A DNA stretch of 60,467 nt from Vulcanimicrobiota bacterium (GCA_019235715.1 JAFAKE010000048.1:1-60467), one strand, 5' to 3'; shown: positions 8,646 through 19,076, numbered from the stretch's first letter. Notes: generated from the sequence alone by a model not told the origin. A program made the numbers and translations.

Positions 8646-9434
8646 TTATGCCTCCAGCCGGCGCCACTGGTACGTCGCGGCGAACCAGCCCAGTACGACG
8701 AAGGCCACGAAGGCCAACGCTCCGACTCCAGCGCTGATCTCGAGCACCGTGCCTCCGGTGTCGATCACCATGCCCGAGCCGACGCTTCCCGCGTGATAGC
8801 TCGTATACAGAATCGGGTTCACGAAATTGATGACGCCGAAGATCTGGCGCCAGGGCGCAGGCAAGGCGATGAGACTACCCAGTCCAATTGCAACCGGCCA
8901 GATCAAACCTTGCACGATACCTGCGCGGTTGCGCAAGCTCGCCGAAAGCGCGACGATGACAGCATACCACGCAAGCGGGAACAGCGCGAAGCGCACGACG
9001 TTGAAAGCGTCATCGGGAGCGCTCGTAAGAGGCACGGACGAAGGACTGAGCACCTTGAAAAGCACGAGGATAACAGCGAACGCGACGAACTGCGTGATCA
9101 AGATCGCCGCGCCATCGATGAGCATCAGCGCCGTCGCGTAGGAGGTCCGCGAGCGCGGCTTCGTCCACGCCAGGGCGAGATGGTCGTTCTCTTGAGAGAG
9201 CGTTGAACCAAGAATCGTGGACATGATCGCCGCCACCCACGCGGCAGCCGCGAACCAGATCACCCATGGTATCGCAACGGTCTTGTGGATCTTCGTCGTT
9301 CCGTGGTCCAGCACGATCGTGGCGTGACCCGAGTGCGCCGCCGTGTTGATGATGAGGATGCCGAGAGCCGTGACGCCGATCGTGATCGCGAACCACATCA
9401 ACGCGTGACGTACGCGCAGGAACTCTTTGTACAT
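8646..9434 (-). CDS. ABC-2 type transporter permease (first of two)
   Basis: A permease of about 262 aa with six predicted membrane segments, a large loop between segments 1 and 2, and a C-terminal WRRLEA tail shared with the next gene. The ATG at 9434 overlaps the ATPase stop by one base (TGATG). A GTG one codon earlier is an equally close alternative. The loop SQENDHLALAWTKPRSRT is conserved with the paralogue (ENDDHLPLTWTKP) and probably contacts the ATPase as the coupling region, which is inference. It belongs to the GntR-ATPase-permease-permease operon. Confidence 0.85.
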   Translation of the reverse strand: MYKEFLRVRHALMWFAITIGVTALGILIINTAAHSGHATIVLDHGTTKIHKTVAIPWVIWFAAAAWVAAIMSTILGSTLSQENDHLALAWTKPRSRTSYATALMLIDGAAILITQFVAFAVILVLFKVLSPSSVPLTSAPDDAFNVVRFALFPLAWYAVIVALSASLRNRAGIVQGLIWPVAIGLGSLIALPAPWRQIFGVINFVNPILYTSYHAGSVGSGMVIDTGGTVLEISAGVGALAFVAFVVLGWFAATYQWRRLEA

Positions 9435-10363
9435 CACGCACCTTCCTGATTCAAGGTCGCCATCGTATCGCGCGCATCGTCGCCGACCGCGGCGAGGAAG
9501 ATGTCTTCGAGGTTCTGATTGAGGACGCGCAAACTGGCGGGCTTTGACTGTCCGATCAGATTGGCGACGCCGTTGCCGCCGTCGCGGATGTACGCGCGCA
9601 GCACACGCCCCTGGCGCATAACCCGGCGCACGTGCGGATCGGTATCAAGACCGCTGATCGGCGGCGCATCGCCGTCGAACGTCGCTTCGACGACCTTCTC
9701 GCCGGCGCGCAGCTCCTCGACGTCGCCGCTGATCAGCACGCGCCCCTTGTGCATGATCGCGACGTGATCGGCGGCGCGCTCGACTTGTCCGATCTGATGC
9801 GAGCTGAACAGGATCGCCGCGCCGCCGGCGGCTGCGTCGATCATGAGATCGAGCACGTGGCGTTGATGCACGGGATCAAGACCGCTGGATGGCTCGTCCA
9901 GCACCATGATGTCGGGCCGCATCGCGAACGCCATCGTCAGCGCGAGCGCGCTTTGCTGGCCTTTAGAAAGCTGCTTCACCCGCTTCTTGGGATCGAAGGC
10001 GAACAGCTCGACCAGCTTGCGCGCTCGCTCTGCGTCGTACCGGCGAAACGATCGCTTGGTCAGCTCAAGGTGATCGTAGCCGGTCATCCATCCGTAGAGC
10101 GCACTCGTCTCGGGCACGTACGCCATGCGCTCGAACAACTCGGGGCGCAGCGGCTCGCCGTCGAAGCGCACCTCGCCCGAATTCGGAAACGCCAGCCCGA
10201 GCACGCACTTGAACGTCGTCGTCTTGCCGGCGCCGTTGGTGCCGAGCAGGCCGAAGATCGAACCGCGCTCGACGGACAGCGAAAGGTCCTCGACCGCAAC
10301 GTTCGGGCCGTAGCGCTTCGAGAGCGCCTGAACTGAGATCATCGAGGTTTTTCCAGTGGTCAT
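9434..10363 (-). CDS. ABC transporter ATP-binding protein
   Basis: A 309-residue ABC ATPase. Walker A is GTNGAGKTT, the Q-loop is near AYVPETSALYGWMT, the signature is LSKGQQSAL, Walker B is PDIMVLDEPSSGLDP, and the H-loop is ILFSSHQIG. The C-terminal about 90 residues are the accessory domain seen in drug/antibiotic-type ABC-2 exporters. The ATG at 10363 overlaps the GntR stop as ATGA. It probably energises the two downstream permeases, giving a complete exporter with no periplasmic binding protein, typical of efflux or bacitracin/lantibiotic-type resistance systems regulated by YtrA-like repressors. Confidence 0.93.
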   Translation of the reverse strand: MTTGKTSMISVQALSKRYGPNVAVEDLSLSVERGSIFGLLGTNGAGKTTTFKCVLGLAFPNSGEVRFDGEPLRPELFERMAYVPETSALYGWMTGYDHLELTKRSFRRYDAERARKLVELFAFDPKKRVKQLSKGQQSALALTMAFAMRPDIMVLDEPSSGLDPVHQRHVLDLMIDAAAGGAAILFSSHQIGQVERAADHVAIMHKGRVLISGDVEELRAGEKVVEATFDGDAPPISGLDTDPHVRRVMRQGRVLRAYIRDGGNGVANLIGQSKPASLRVLNQNLEDIFLAAVGDDARDTMATLNQEGA

Positions 10364-10779
10364 GATGCTGCGTTCTCCTCTGACGCATCGGTGGGATACC
10401 AACGATCGAGCGCATGCTCGAACAAAACTTTCATCTCATCGCGCGCAAGGCCCATCGATTTGCCTTCGCGCACGGCTTGCACAATAGCTTGGTCGGCGAC
10501 GTCTGCGACGGCGCGCTTGGCGCCGGCGACGGTGCCGCTGCCGGCGATAAATGAGCCCCGGCCGGCCATGGTTTCGATGACTTGGTCGCGCTCAAGCTCG
10601 CGATACGCGCGCGCGACGGTGTTCGGATTGACGATGAGATCGGCTGCGAGCTGCTTGACGGTCGGCAGCTGCTCGCCTGGTGCGAGCACACCGAGCGCAA
10701 CGGAGCGCTTCACCTGCTCCATGATCTGGAGGTAGATCGGCACTCCGCTGCGGGGGTCGACCGTGAAGATTGCTGGCAT
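10360..10779 (-). CDS. GntR family regulator, YtrA subfamily
   Basis: A 139-residue repressor. The N-terminal winged helix-turn-helix (about 10-75: VPIYLQIMEQVKRSV, LPTVKQLAADLIVNPNTVAR, MAGRGSFIAG) is typical of GntR. The C-terminal helical part is only about 60 residues, too short for a FadR or HutC ligand domain, which is the mark of the YtrA subfamily that dimerises without a large effector domain. The ATG at 10779 lies 5 bases after the stop of the 40-codon leader gene, and the gene's own stop overlaps the ATPase start. It probably represses this operon through the palindrome at 10938-10953. Confidence 0.92.
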   Translation of the reverse strand: MPAIFTVDPRSGVPIYLQIMEQVKRSVALGVLAPGEQLPTVKQLAADLIVNPNTVARAYRELERDQVIETMAGRGSFIAGSGTVAGAKRAVADVADQAIVQAVREGKSMGLARDEMKVLFEHALDRWYPTDASEENAAS

Positions 10780-10784
10780 CGCTG

Positions 10785-10907
10785 TTAGATCCGCGGGCCC
10801 CAACCTTGGAACACGGTGCTGGGATTTGCGAGGGGAAGGCGCACGAACGGGTTCTTGATGTCGTCGATCGTCTGGGCGCCGTTTGCCTGGGTGTGGGTGC
10901 TAAGCAT
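10785..10907 (-). CDS. Small 40-aa protein, first gene of the YtrA/ABC operon
   Basis: A 40-codon ORF with ATG at 10907, a strong purine-rich ribosome binding site (AAAGGAAAGG, ending about 5 bases before the ATG) and a TAA stop 5 bases before the gntR start. The peptide begins MLSTHTQANGAQTIDDIKN and ends TVFQGWGPRI. It has no signal peptide or membrane segment. It is the first gene after a plausible promoter/operator, so it should be the best translated product of the operon. I recognise no family. It could be a translational leader, a peptide inducer or a substrate of the exporter. None of these is shown by sequence alone. Confidence 0.6.
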   Translation of the reverse strand: MLSTHTQANGAQTIDDIKNPFVRLPLANPSTVFQGWGPRI

Positions 10908-10933
10908 GGTTGCCTTTCCTTTCATCTTTTACT

Positions 10934-10962
10934 GTTATACTAGTGAACTAGTACAATATGTA
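10934..10962 (-). promoter_or_regulatory. Promoter and palindromic operator of the YtrA/ABC operon
   Basis: A perfect inverted repeat, TACTAGT-GA-ACTAGTA, lies at 10938-10953. On the minus strand a -10-like TATAAC (10934-10939) and a weak -35-like TACATA (10957-10962) are 17 bases apart and flank it, so a bound repressor would sit between them. A second AGTACAAT copy lies at 10966-10973. The arrangement fits autorepression by the YtrA-type GntR encoded downstream. The creatininase gene is read in the opposite direction from the same region. Confidence 0.6.
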
Positions 10963-11047
10963 TATAGTACAATTCCTCGAAGTTGTCAAGCACGTTTCTG
11001 TCCCGCGCATAGGGATTCTTGCGCTTTTTGGCCGAATTCCGCGGGCC

Positions 11048-11854
11048 ATGGCCAGTGAATACCATTACGGCTCTTTGACGTGGCCCCAGATCAAAGAGGC
11101 AGCGGCGGCGCGCAAGGTCGCGGTGGTGCCCGTCGCCGTTCTCGAGGACCATGGCCGGCATCTGCCGATCGACACCGACCTGCTGCTATGCAACGCCGTG
11201 TGCGAGCGTGCGGTTGCAAGCGCGCAGGATCGTGCCGTTCTCGTGCCGGCGATCAACCACGGTTTCACGCCCCATCACATGGATTTTCCAGGGCCGATCA
11301 CGATCGGCTGGCAGACGTTCGTCGCATACGGGGTCGACGTGTGCCGCAGCCTCGCCCATCACGGATTCCGCCGCATTCTCATCGTCAACGGCCACGGCAG
11401 CAATACGCCGTTCGTCGATATCATCGCCCGGCTTGCGGTGCTCGAGACAGAAGCGCTTGCCGCTGCCGTCAACTATTGGAATGCCCCCGGCGTGCACGAA
11501 GCGGCAGAAGCGTTGCGCGAATCGGACAAGATCGGCGGCATGAATCACGCATGTGAATTCGAGACATCGATTTACCTCGCGCTGCGCCCCGATCTCGTCG
11601 ACATGAGCAAGGCCGTGCGCGAGCTGTCGCACCAGCCGACGAAGAATTATTGGACCGATCTGGTCGGCGGCGACGGGCCGCTTGCGATGATGGAACATTG
11701 GAGCGCGCTCTCCGAGTCCGGCGTCATGGGTGATGCGACCAAGGCCAGTGCCGAAAAGGGCGAACGCCTGCTCGCCGCTGCCGCCGCGGGTATCGTCGAG
11801 TTGATCGACGAGTTGCGCGCGCGGCGCGACGCCGTGCGCAGGGACCACCATTGA
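11048..11854 (+). CDS. Creatininase family amidohydrolase
   Basis: A 268-residue metal-dependent amidohydrolase of the creatininase/MftE fold. Metal-ligand motifs are visible: VAVLEDHGRHLPIDTD (E-x-H-G-x-H-L-P, then D), LIVNGHGSNTPF, and MNHACEFETS (H and E). The family includes creatininase, MftE peptidase and formamidopyrimidine deformylases, so the substrate cannot be read from sequence. I chose the ATG at 11048 because the family starts about 10 residues before SLTWPQI. A longer ORF extends upstream into the operator region. Its TGA overlaps the TTG start of the next gene, so it is coupled to a peptide-binding lipoprotein and may act on an imported amide or peptide. Confidence 0.88.
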   Translation: MASEYHYGSLTWPQIKEAAAARKVAVVPVAVLEDHGRHLPIDTDLLLCNAVCERAVASAQDRAVLVPAINHGFTPHHMDFPGPITIGWQTFVAYGVDVCRSLAHHGFRRILIVNGHGSNTPFVDIIARLAVLETEALAAAVNYWNAPGVHEAAEALRESDKIGGMNHACEFETSIYLALRPDLVDMSKAVRELSHQPTKNYWTDLVGGDGPLAMMEHWSALSESGVMGDATKASAEKGERLLAAAAAGIVELIDELRARRDAVRRDHH

Positions 11855-13515
11855 AGCGCAACCTGCTCGTTCGCGTGAGTGCGCAGTCATGCATCGCGTT
11901 GATCATCCTGTTCGCTGCGGCGGGATGCACGAAGATCCAGTCCCAGACCGGGCCGCTCGCCGGCGGCCGCAACGCATGGACGATTCCAGGCACGCTGCGC
12001 ATCGCGAGCCGGCAAGAACCCGACAATCTCAACCCGATGCTCGGCACTGAAGTCATAGACAAAGACGTGTCGATGTTCTGGGGCGGCTACCTGTTCAATT
12101 GGAGCGATCAGAACCAATTGGTCCCAGAGATGGCGGCTGCCGTCCCCACAACGGCCAACGGCGGCATCTCAAAAGACGGACTCACGGTCACCTACCACCT
12201 GCGTAAGAACGTGCGGTGGCAAGACGGCGCGCCGTTTGGCGCAGACGACGTCATCTTCACATGGCAGCAGCAGCTCAACCCCGCCAACCCGGTCGTCAGC
12301 CGCCTAGGGTTTGACGACATCGCGCGCATCGACAAGCTCGACGACCACACGATCGCGGTCCACCTCAAGCGCCGCTTCTCGCCATTCGTGAACATGTTCT
12401 TCACGATGAGCAACAACCCAGTGACGATCTTGCCCAAGCACTTGTTGTCCGGCTATCGCGATCTCACGCGCGTGCCGTTCAACCTCAAACCGGTCGGCAC
12501 CGGGCCGTTCAAGGTCGTGGAGTTCGCACACGGTTCGCGCATCGTGCTCGAAGCGAATCCGTTGTACTGGCGCGGGCCGCCCAAGCTCAAGCGCATCGAA
12601 TGGGAGATCGTGGGCAACGACAACACGATTCTCACGCTGCTACAGTCGCATGGCATCGATTTCTATTACCGCGCCACTGAGTCGCTCGCGCCGAGCCTCC
12701 AGAACATTGAGGGTACGCGCATCGTGACGTATCCATTCACGCAATTCGCGGACATCGGCATCAACGCGTCGCACGCACCGCTCGACGATGTGCGGGTTCG
12801 TCAAGCGCTCGCATATGCGATCGACCGCCAGGAGCTCATCGCAAAGGTCAGCCACGGCATCAACGTGATCGGCGATACGGATCAACCTGCTTTTTTTTGG
12901 GCGTACGATCCCAATGCGCCCAAGTACCGTTACGATCCGAAGCGTGCGGGCGAGCTGCTTGACGCGGCCGGCTGGCGTATGGGCCCCGACGGCGTGCGCA
13001 TGAAAGACGGCAAACCGCTGCAGCTGCAGATGACAGGATTTACCGGCTCGTCGACGGTGAGCGGCGCCCAAGCTGTTATCCAGCAGCAGTGGCGTGCGGC
13101 CGGCATCGATACGCAGATCAAGAACTGGCCTTCAAACGAGCTGTATGCGACCCTTGCCAACAACGGCGTTGAGCAGTCAGGCAAATTCGATGTCGCATAT
13201 GAGGAGTGGGCGAATGGCATCGACCCCGATGAATCGATCCTCGTCGCGTGCGACATGGCGCCGCCCAACGGTTGGAACATCTACCATTTCTGCGACCAGC
13301 GGCTCGATGCGGCCGAATCAGACGCGCTGCAGACCTACGACCAAGGCAAGCGCAAAGCCGATTACGCGATCGTCCAGGAAGAGATGCAGAAGAACCTGCC
13401 GTTCATCATCATCTGGTATCTGCGCCGCCTCGACGTCATCAACACGGATTTCACCGGCTACAAGCCGGCCCACGCCGTGACCCCGTTCTGGAACACCTGG
13501 GAGTGGGCCATCTAG
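11851..13515 (+). CDS. Peptide/nickel-type ABC transporter substrate-binding lipoprotein (SBP family 5)
   Basis: A 554-residue periplasmic binding protein of the OppA/DppA class. It has a basic N-terminus, a hydrophobic segment and a lipobox (FAAAGC, Cys at about 26). The mature part has family signatures: SRQEPDNLNPML near the start, LRKNVRWQDGAPFGADDVIFTW, PVGTGPFKVVEF, and DDVRVRQALAYAIDRQELI. The start is TTG at 11851, overlapping the previous stop (TTGA). A start further downstream would lose the basic part of the signal. No permease or ATPase genes follow, so the partner transporter is elsewhere or the protein is an orphan receptor. Confidence 0.92.
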   Translation: MKRNLLVRVSAQSCIALIILFAAAGCTKIQSQTGPLAGGRNAWTIPGTLRIASRQEPDNLNPMLGTEVIDKDVSMFWGGYLFNWSDQNQLVPEMAAAVPTTANGGISKDGLTVTYHLRKNVRWQDGAPFGADDVIFTWQQQLNPANPVVSRLGFDDIARIDKLDDHTIAVHLKRRFSPFVNMFFTMSNNPVTILPKHLLSGYRDLTRVPFNLKPVGTGPFKVVEFAHGSRIVLEANPLYWRGPPKLKRIEWEIVGNDNTILTLLQSHGIDFYYRATESLAPSLQNIEGTRIVTYPFTQFADIGINASHAPLDDVRVRQALAYAIDRQELIAKVSHGINVIGDTDQPAFFWAYDPNAPKYRYDPKRAGELLDAAGWRMGPDGVRMKDGKPLQLQMTGFTGSSTVSGAQAVIQQQWRAAGIDTQIKNWPSNELYATLANNGVEQSGKFDVAYEEWANGIDPDESILVACDMAPPNGWNIYHFCDQRLDAAESDALQTYDQGKRKADYAIVQEEMQKNLPFIIIWYLRRLDVINTDFTGYKPAHAVTPFWNTWEWAI

Positions 13516-13570
13516 AGCGCCCGCACAGCGCTCCTGGATCGCAGCGCCGGCCTCGTGGGGCCGCGCTCTC

Positions 13571-14539
13571 TCATGGGATCAGCAAGATCTTGCCGGTCGT
13601 CTTACGTCCTTCGAGATCGCGCTGGGCTTGCGCCGCATCGCGCAAGGGATACACGTGCGCGATGCGCACGTGCAGCTCGCCGCGCTCGACCATCCCAAAG
13701 ACGTCTGCCGCGCGCTCGCGCAGTTCTTCCGCGGTGGTGATGTAATCCAAAAGCTTCGGACGCGTCAGATAGAGCGAACGGTTGACCAAGCGCAGCGGCT
13801 CGATCGCCGGCGCGTTGCCGCTGGACTGGCCGAAGCTGACCATGATGCCGCGCCTGCGCAGAACGTCGAGACCTTTTTCGAACGTAGTCTTGCCGACCGA
13901 GTCGTAGACCGCGTTGACGCCCGCGCCGCCCGTAAGGCGCATCGTCTCCGCAGCGAAATCCTGTGATGTATAAAGGATGATGTCTTCTGCGCCGGCGTCG
14001 CGAGCAAGCGCCGCCTTCTCCTCGGTCGAGACCGTGCCGATGACGCGGGCGCCCGCGCGCCGCGCCATCTGCGTGAGGAGTAATCCGACGCCGCCCGCCG
14101 CTGCGTGGACTAAAACGACGTCGCCTGGCCTGATGGGATACGTCGACTTCGATAGATACTGCGCGGTCATGCCCTGCAGCAGCAAGGCGGCTGCCGTGCG
14201 GTCGTCCACGTCGGCAGGCACCGGCACCAGGCGCTCCGCCGGCGCGACGACGTAGGCCGCATAGCTGCCGCGCACATCGCAAAAGGCGACACGATCGCCC
14301 GGCCGTAGCCCGGTCACGTCGGGGCTCACGGCCTCGACGGTCCCCGCACCCTCGCTGCCCGCGACGAATGGAAGAGTTCCAGGATACTTGCCCATCCGCT
14401 GATAGACATCGATGAAGTTGACGCCGACGGCGGCGAGTCGAACGAGCGCCTGGCCGCTTGGGCCGAGCGACGGAATCGGAAGATCTTCGAACGCCAAGCA
14501 TTCCGGGCCACCGTGGCTCTTGACGACGATCGCGTGCAT
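13571..14539 (-). CDS. qor: NADPH:quinone oxidoreductase (zinc-independent MDR family)
   Basis: A 322-residue medium-chain reductase of the zeta-crystallin/QOR type. The N-terminal GroES-like domain has GVNFIDVYQRMGKYP and GSEGAGTVEAV. The nucleotide-binding Rossmann motif is LVHAAAGGVGLLLTQMA. The structural and catalytic zinc ligands of alcohol dehydrogenases are absent, as in quinone reductases, which reduce quinones with NADPH. The ATG at 14539 has AGGAG about 5 bases upstream (14544-14550 on the plus strand). It is a single gene converging with the binding-protein gene. The exact electron acceptor is unknown. Confidence 0.93.
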   Translation of the reverse strand: MHAIVVKSHGGPECLAFEDLPIPSLGPSGQALVRLAAVGVNFIDVYQRMGKYPGTLPFVAGSEGAGTVEAVSPDVTGLRPGDRVAFCDVRGSYAAYVVAPAERLVPVPADVDDRTAAALLLQGMTAQYLSKSTYPIRPGDVVLVHAAAGGVGLLLTQMARRAGARVIGTVSTEEKAALARDAGAEDIILYTSQDFAAETMRLTGGAGVNAVYDSVGKTTFEKGLDVLRRRGIMVSFGQSSGNAPAIEPLRLVNRSLYLTRPKLLDYITTAEELRERAADVFGMVERGELHVRIAHVYPLRDAAQAQRDLEGRKTTGKILLIP

Positions 14540-14762
14540 AGCGTCTCCTAAAGACAGCGGTGCGTCGCGGCACCCTCGCCCGAGCCATCCCGCATATCCT
14601 GCCATGCGCCCGCTCGTCCCGAAGGCCCAATCAGTTCCGCGTGCAAGAACCCGGCAAAGATGCCGATAACCCTAGGGACGCAGCCACGTGCGTTTGTGCG
14701 TTGTAACGTGCGCGTTCGCGCGCCGGTCGTAGTAAGCAATAAGGGCAAAGGAGAGCTGCTCG

Positions 14763-15179
14763 ATGAGGAATTTCGCGCTGGTCGCCGGAGCCGCGATCGC
14801 CATCTCGGCGGCGCTGGCGCTGATGCCTGCAAAAGCGCAAGCGAGCTTTAAGGTGTGCAACGAATACAAAGACACTATCAGTACGGCGGTGGCATACTAC
14901 TCAAAAGATTATGATTATTTCATCTCCGAGGGTTGGTGGCGGCTCGATGTCGGTCAGTGCAAGACCGCCATCGGCGGCGATCTCAAAGACCGCTATATCT
15001 ATGTCTACGCGATGAACGACGGCCAGTCGTGGGAGTGGGCCGGCGATTACAAGATGTGCGTGAACCCGGACGATCCGTTCACCCTCTACAACGCGCAAAA
15101 TAAGTGTCCGTTTGTGTACAAGAACTTCCGCGAAGTGGACACCGGCGATTATAAGTCGTTCACATATACATTTAAGTGA
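14763..15179 (+). CDS. DUF1036 family secreted protein
   Basis: A 138-residue exported protein with a cleavable signal peptide (about 1-27, ending AKAQA). The mature part shows the DUF1036 pattern: KVCNEYKDTISTAVAYY near the start, EGWWRLDVGQCKT in the middle, RYIYVYAMND, and paired cysteines (KMCVNPDD, NKCPFVY) that could form disulfides in the periplasm. The role of DUF1036 is unknown. It is preceded by a good Shine-Dalgarno (AAAGGAG, 9 bases before the ATG) and followed by hairpins, so it is probably monocistronic. Confidence 0.85.
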   Translation: MRNFALVAGAAIAISAALALMPAKAQASFKVCNEYKDTISTAVAYYSKDYDYFISEGWWRLDVGQCKTAIGGDLKDRYIYVYAMNDGQSWEWAGDYKMCVNPDDPFTLYNAQNKCPFVYKNFREVDTGDYKSFTYTFK

Positions 15180-15184
15180 ACAGC

Positions 15185-15201
15185 GCCCGGCTCTGCCGGG
15201 C
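15185..15201 (+). other. Short GC-rich hairpin after the DUF1036 gene
   Basis: An inverted repeat GCCCGGC-TCT-GCCGGGC lies 6 bases after the stop codon. No T-run follows, so on its own it is not a standard intrinsic terminator. It may act as an mRNA 3' stabiliser ahead of the real terminator downstream. Confidence 0.55.
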
Positions 15202-15227
15202 TAGATGTCGCCACCGTGAGCACAAAG

Positions 15228-15260
15228 AACCGGGGCCTTCCGCAGGGACCCCGGTTTCTT
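15228..15260 (+). terminator. Rho-independent terminator after the DUF1036 gene
   Basis: Eight-base arms AACCGGGG (15228-15235) and CCCCGGTT (15249-15256) enclose a 13-base loop and are followed by a T-rich tract TCTTCTT. It ends the DUF1036 transcript just before the aldo/keto reductase gene. Confidence 0.75.
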
Positions 15261-15280
15261 CTTGAAGAACGCGCCGGGCC

Positions 15281-16126
15281 GTGCGCACTCATCTCTTTGG
15301 ATCGACCTCCCGCCAAGCGCCCGTCATCGGCCAGGGCACGTGGCAGATCTCCGATCGCGGAGCGGGCGCAAAGCGCTCGCTGGAGTCGCTGCGCTTGGGC
15401 ATCAGCCTGGGGATGACGCACATCGACACCGCCGAGTTGTACGGCGATGCGGAACTGGTCGTGGGCGAAGCGATCAAAGGTGTGCCGCGCGAGTCGCTCT
15501 TCATCGTCTCCAAGGTGCTGCCGCAGAATGCCAGCTATAACGGCACGATCAAAGCGTGCAAACGCTCACTGCAGCGCATCGGCACCGACTATCTCGACGT
15601 GTACTTGATCCACTGGCGCGGGCGCTATCCGCTGGCAGACACCCTGGGAGCCCTCGAGCAGCTGGTCGACGATGGCCTCATCCGCGCGCTTGGCGTCAGT
15701 AATTTCGACGTCGAAGATATGGAAGAGTCGCTGGCAGCGCTGCGCCGCCATCCGATCGCCTGCAATCAAGTGCTCTACCACTTGGAAGAGCGATCGATCG
15801 AGCACGCGGTGTTGCCGTTCTGCCTGCAGCACGATGTCGCAGTCGTCGCGTACAGCCCCTTCGGGCATGGCGAATTTCTGCGCCGCGGCTCTCGAGGGTT
15901 GCGCGTGTTAGAAGAGATCGCCGCGCGGCATGAGGCGACGCCACGACAGATCACCCTCGCGTTTCTCACGCGTCACGAGCAGTCGTTTGCGATTCCCAAG
16001 GCGACCGGCGACGAGCACGTGCGCGAAAATGCGGCGGCGGGCGATGTGAAGCTGACGCGCGAGGACGTCGCGGCGATCGAGGCGGCGTTTCCGCTCGGCC
16101 GCCGCGGACCGTTGGCGACGGCTTAG
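15281..16126 (+). CDS. Aldo/keto reductase
   Basis: A 281-residue NADPH-dependent oxidoreductase with the AKR (beta/alpha)8 fold. The catalytic tetrad is visible: Asp and Tyr in THIDTAELYGDAE, Lys in IVSKVLP, and His in VYLIHWRG. The cofactor-binding C-terminal region is FAIPKATGDEHVREN. It reduces aldehydes or ketones, and the closest functional analogues are bacterial 2,5-diketo-D-gluconate reductase-like proteins. The start is GTG at 15281, just after a terminator. Its 3' end overlaps the end of the minus-strand DUF4097 gene by 4 bases. Confidence 0.93.
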   Translation: MRTHLFGSTSRQAPVIGQGTWQISDRGAGAKRSLESLRLGISLGMTHIDTAELYGDAELVVGEAIKGVPRESLFIVSKVLPQNASYNGTIKACKRSLQRIGTDYLDVYLIHWRGRYPLADTLGALEQLVDDGLIRALGVSNFDVEDMEESLAALRRHPIACNQVLYHLEERSIEHAVLPFCLQHDVAVVAYSPFGHGEFLRRGSRGLRVLEEIAARHEATPRQITLAFLTRHEQSFAIPKATGDEHVRENAAAGDVKLTREDVAAIEAAFPLGRRGPLATA

Positions 16127-16989
16127 AGCGAGCGCAGCACGACGTCGCCTGAGAGCGTGCTCACGTTGATCTTCACACGCCCATCACCGATCGTCCGCTC
16201 GAGCTTGACGCCGGCAAAACCCTGACGCGCGGATGTGCTCAGATCACCGCTGATCTCACCCGACAGCGTCGACGCCGCGATCGATGCGCCCGCATTGCGC
16301 GGAATCCCCAACGTCACCGAGCCGTTTGCAGTGCCGAGCGCGATCGCGCCGACCGATGCGAGATCGCTGAATTGGGCATTCAAATCGCCGGAGGCCGCGT
16401 GCGCATCGACGTTGCCGCGCGCACCGCTGATCTCGATGTTCCCGGACGACGTTTTGCTGTGTACCGCGCCGCCCGCGTTCTCGATGCGGATGCTGCCGCT
16501 CGCGCTCTCGGTATCGACCGTACCGCCGCTGTTGGTGACGCGGATGTTCCCATTCGAAGTGGCGACGTCGACACTGCCCGCGATCTCGCTGACTCTCACC
16601 TCGCCGTTTGCGGTGTGCGCGCTGACGCGCACGCCGCGCGGCGCTCGCACTTCGTACGACAGCTCGCATTCACTGCAGGTTCTCGGGAACTCGCTCTTGA
16701 CATAGACATTTCCGTTCTCGACGTTGACGTCGACCTTGAGCTTGTCAAGTTCGACCTTTGTGGTGGCGCGCTTGTCGGCGGCGACTTCAACCGTTGGACC
16801 ATCCCACGCGGTGACATGGATATCACCGTTCGGCGTTGACACCGTAAGGGTGCCTTGGGCAGCGATCGGATAGCTCGATGTGATACTTTGACTGACGCTT
16901 TGCGACCACGTCGCAAGCGCCAGAGCGCTCGTCAGCGCGAGGGCACTGGCGTTAAGCATTATTCGTCCTCCAAGCCGTGACATGGTCAT
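16123..16989 (-). CDS. DUF4097 family beta-helix-like exported protein
   Basis: A 288-residue protein with an N-terminal signal or anchor segment (about 8-32) followed by repeated short beta-strands with the recurring pattern (S/T)xNGxIxVxxxxGxVxxxTxxG, for example VSTPNGDIHVTAW, TANGEVRVSEIAG and TSSGNIEISGARG. This is the DUF4097 (putative adhesin) pattern, predicted to form a right-handed beta-helix. Its function is unknown. Such proteins are exported or membrane-linked and often sit near envelope-stress genes. Three possible starts lie close together (16989, 16983, and the ATG ten codons in). The hydrophobic segment is kept by all. Confidence 0.8.
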   Translation of the reverse strand: MTMSRLGGRIMLNASALALTSALALATWSQSVSQSITSSYPIAAQGTLTVSTPNGDIHVTAWDGPTVEVAADKRATTKVELDKLKVDVNVENGNVYVKSEFPRTCSECELSYEVRAPRGVRVSAHTANGEVRVSEIAGSVDVATSNGNIRVTNSGGTVDTESASGSIRIENAGGAVHSKTSSGNIEISGARGNVDAHAASGDLNAQFSDLASVGAIALGTANGSVTLGIPRNAGASIAASTLSGEISGDLSTSARQGFAGVKLERTIGDGRVKINVSTLSGDVVLRSL

Positions 16990-17024
16990 CTACCGGCCAC
17001 ACGCGCTGCGTGTTTCGTTTCATG

Positions 17025-17057
17025 AAAAGAAAAGGTCCGGGCTCAAGGGCCCGGACC
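17025..17057 (-). terminator. Rho-independent terminator of groESL
   Basis: Perfect nine-base arms (GGTCCGGGC and GCCCGGACC, 17034-17042 and 17049-17057) enclose a 6-base loop. On the minus strand they are followed by TTTTCTTTT. It lies about 45 bases beyond the groL stop. Confidence 0.88.
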
Positions 17058-17101
17058 CACGCGAGGCGTTCTGTTGATCTCGATGTATCGCCGCGAGGCG
17101 A

Positions 17102-19076
<1,975 letters not shown>

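Noticed and set aside
13514-13569. Long imperfect inverted repeat (AGAGCGC...GCGCTCT) between the binding-protein and quinone-reductase genes
   Set aside because: The arms are 42 bases apart, there is no T-run and the second arm runs up to the qor stop region. Too weak to call a bidirectional terminator.
15185-15201. GC hairpin as the DUF1036 terminator
   Set aside because: No T-run follows. The second hairpin at 15228-15260 has one and is the better terminator.
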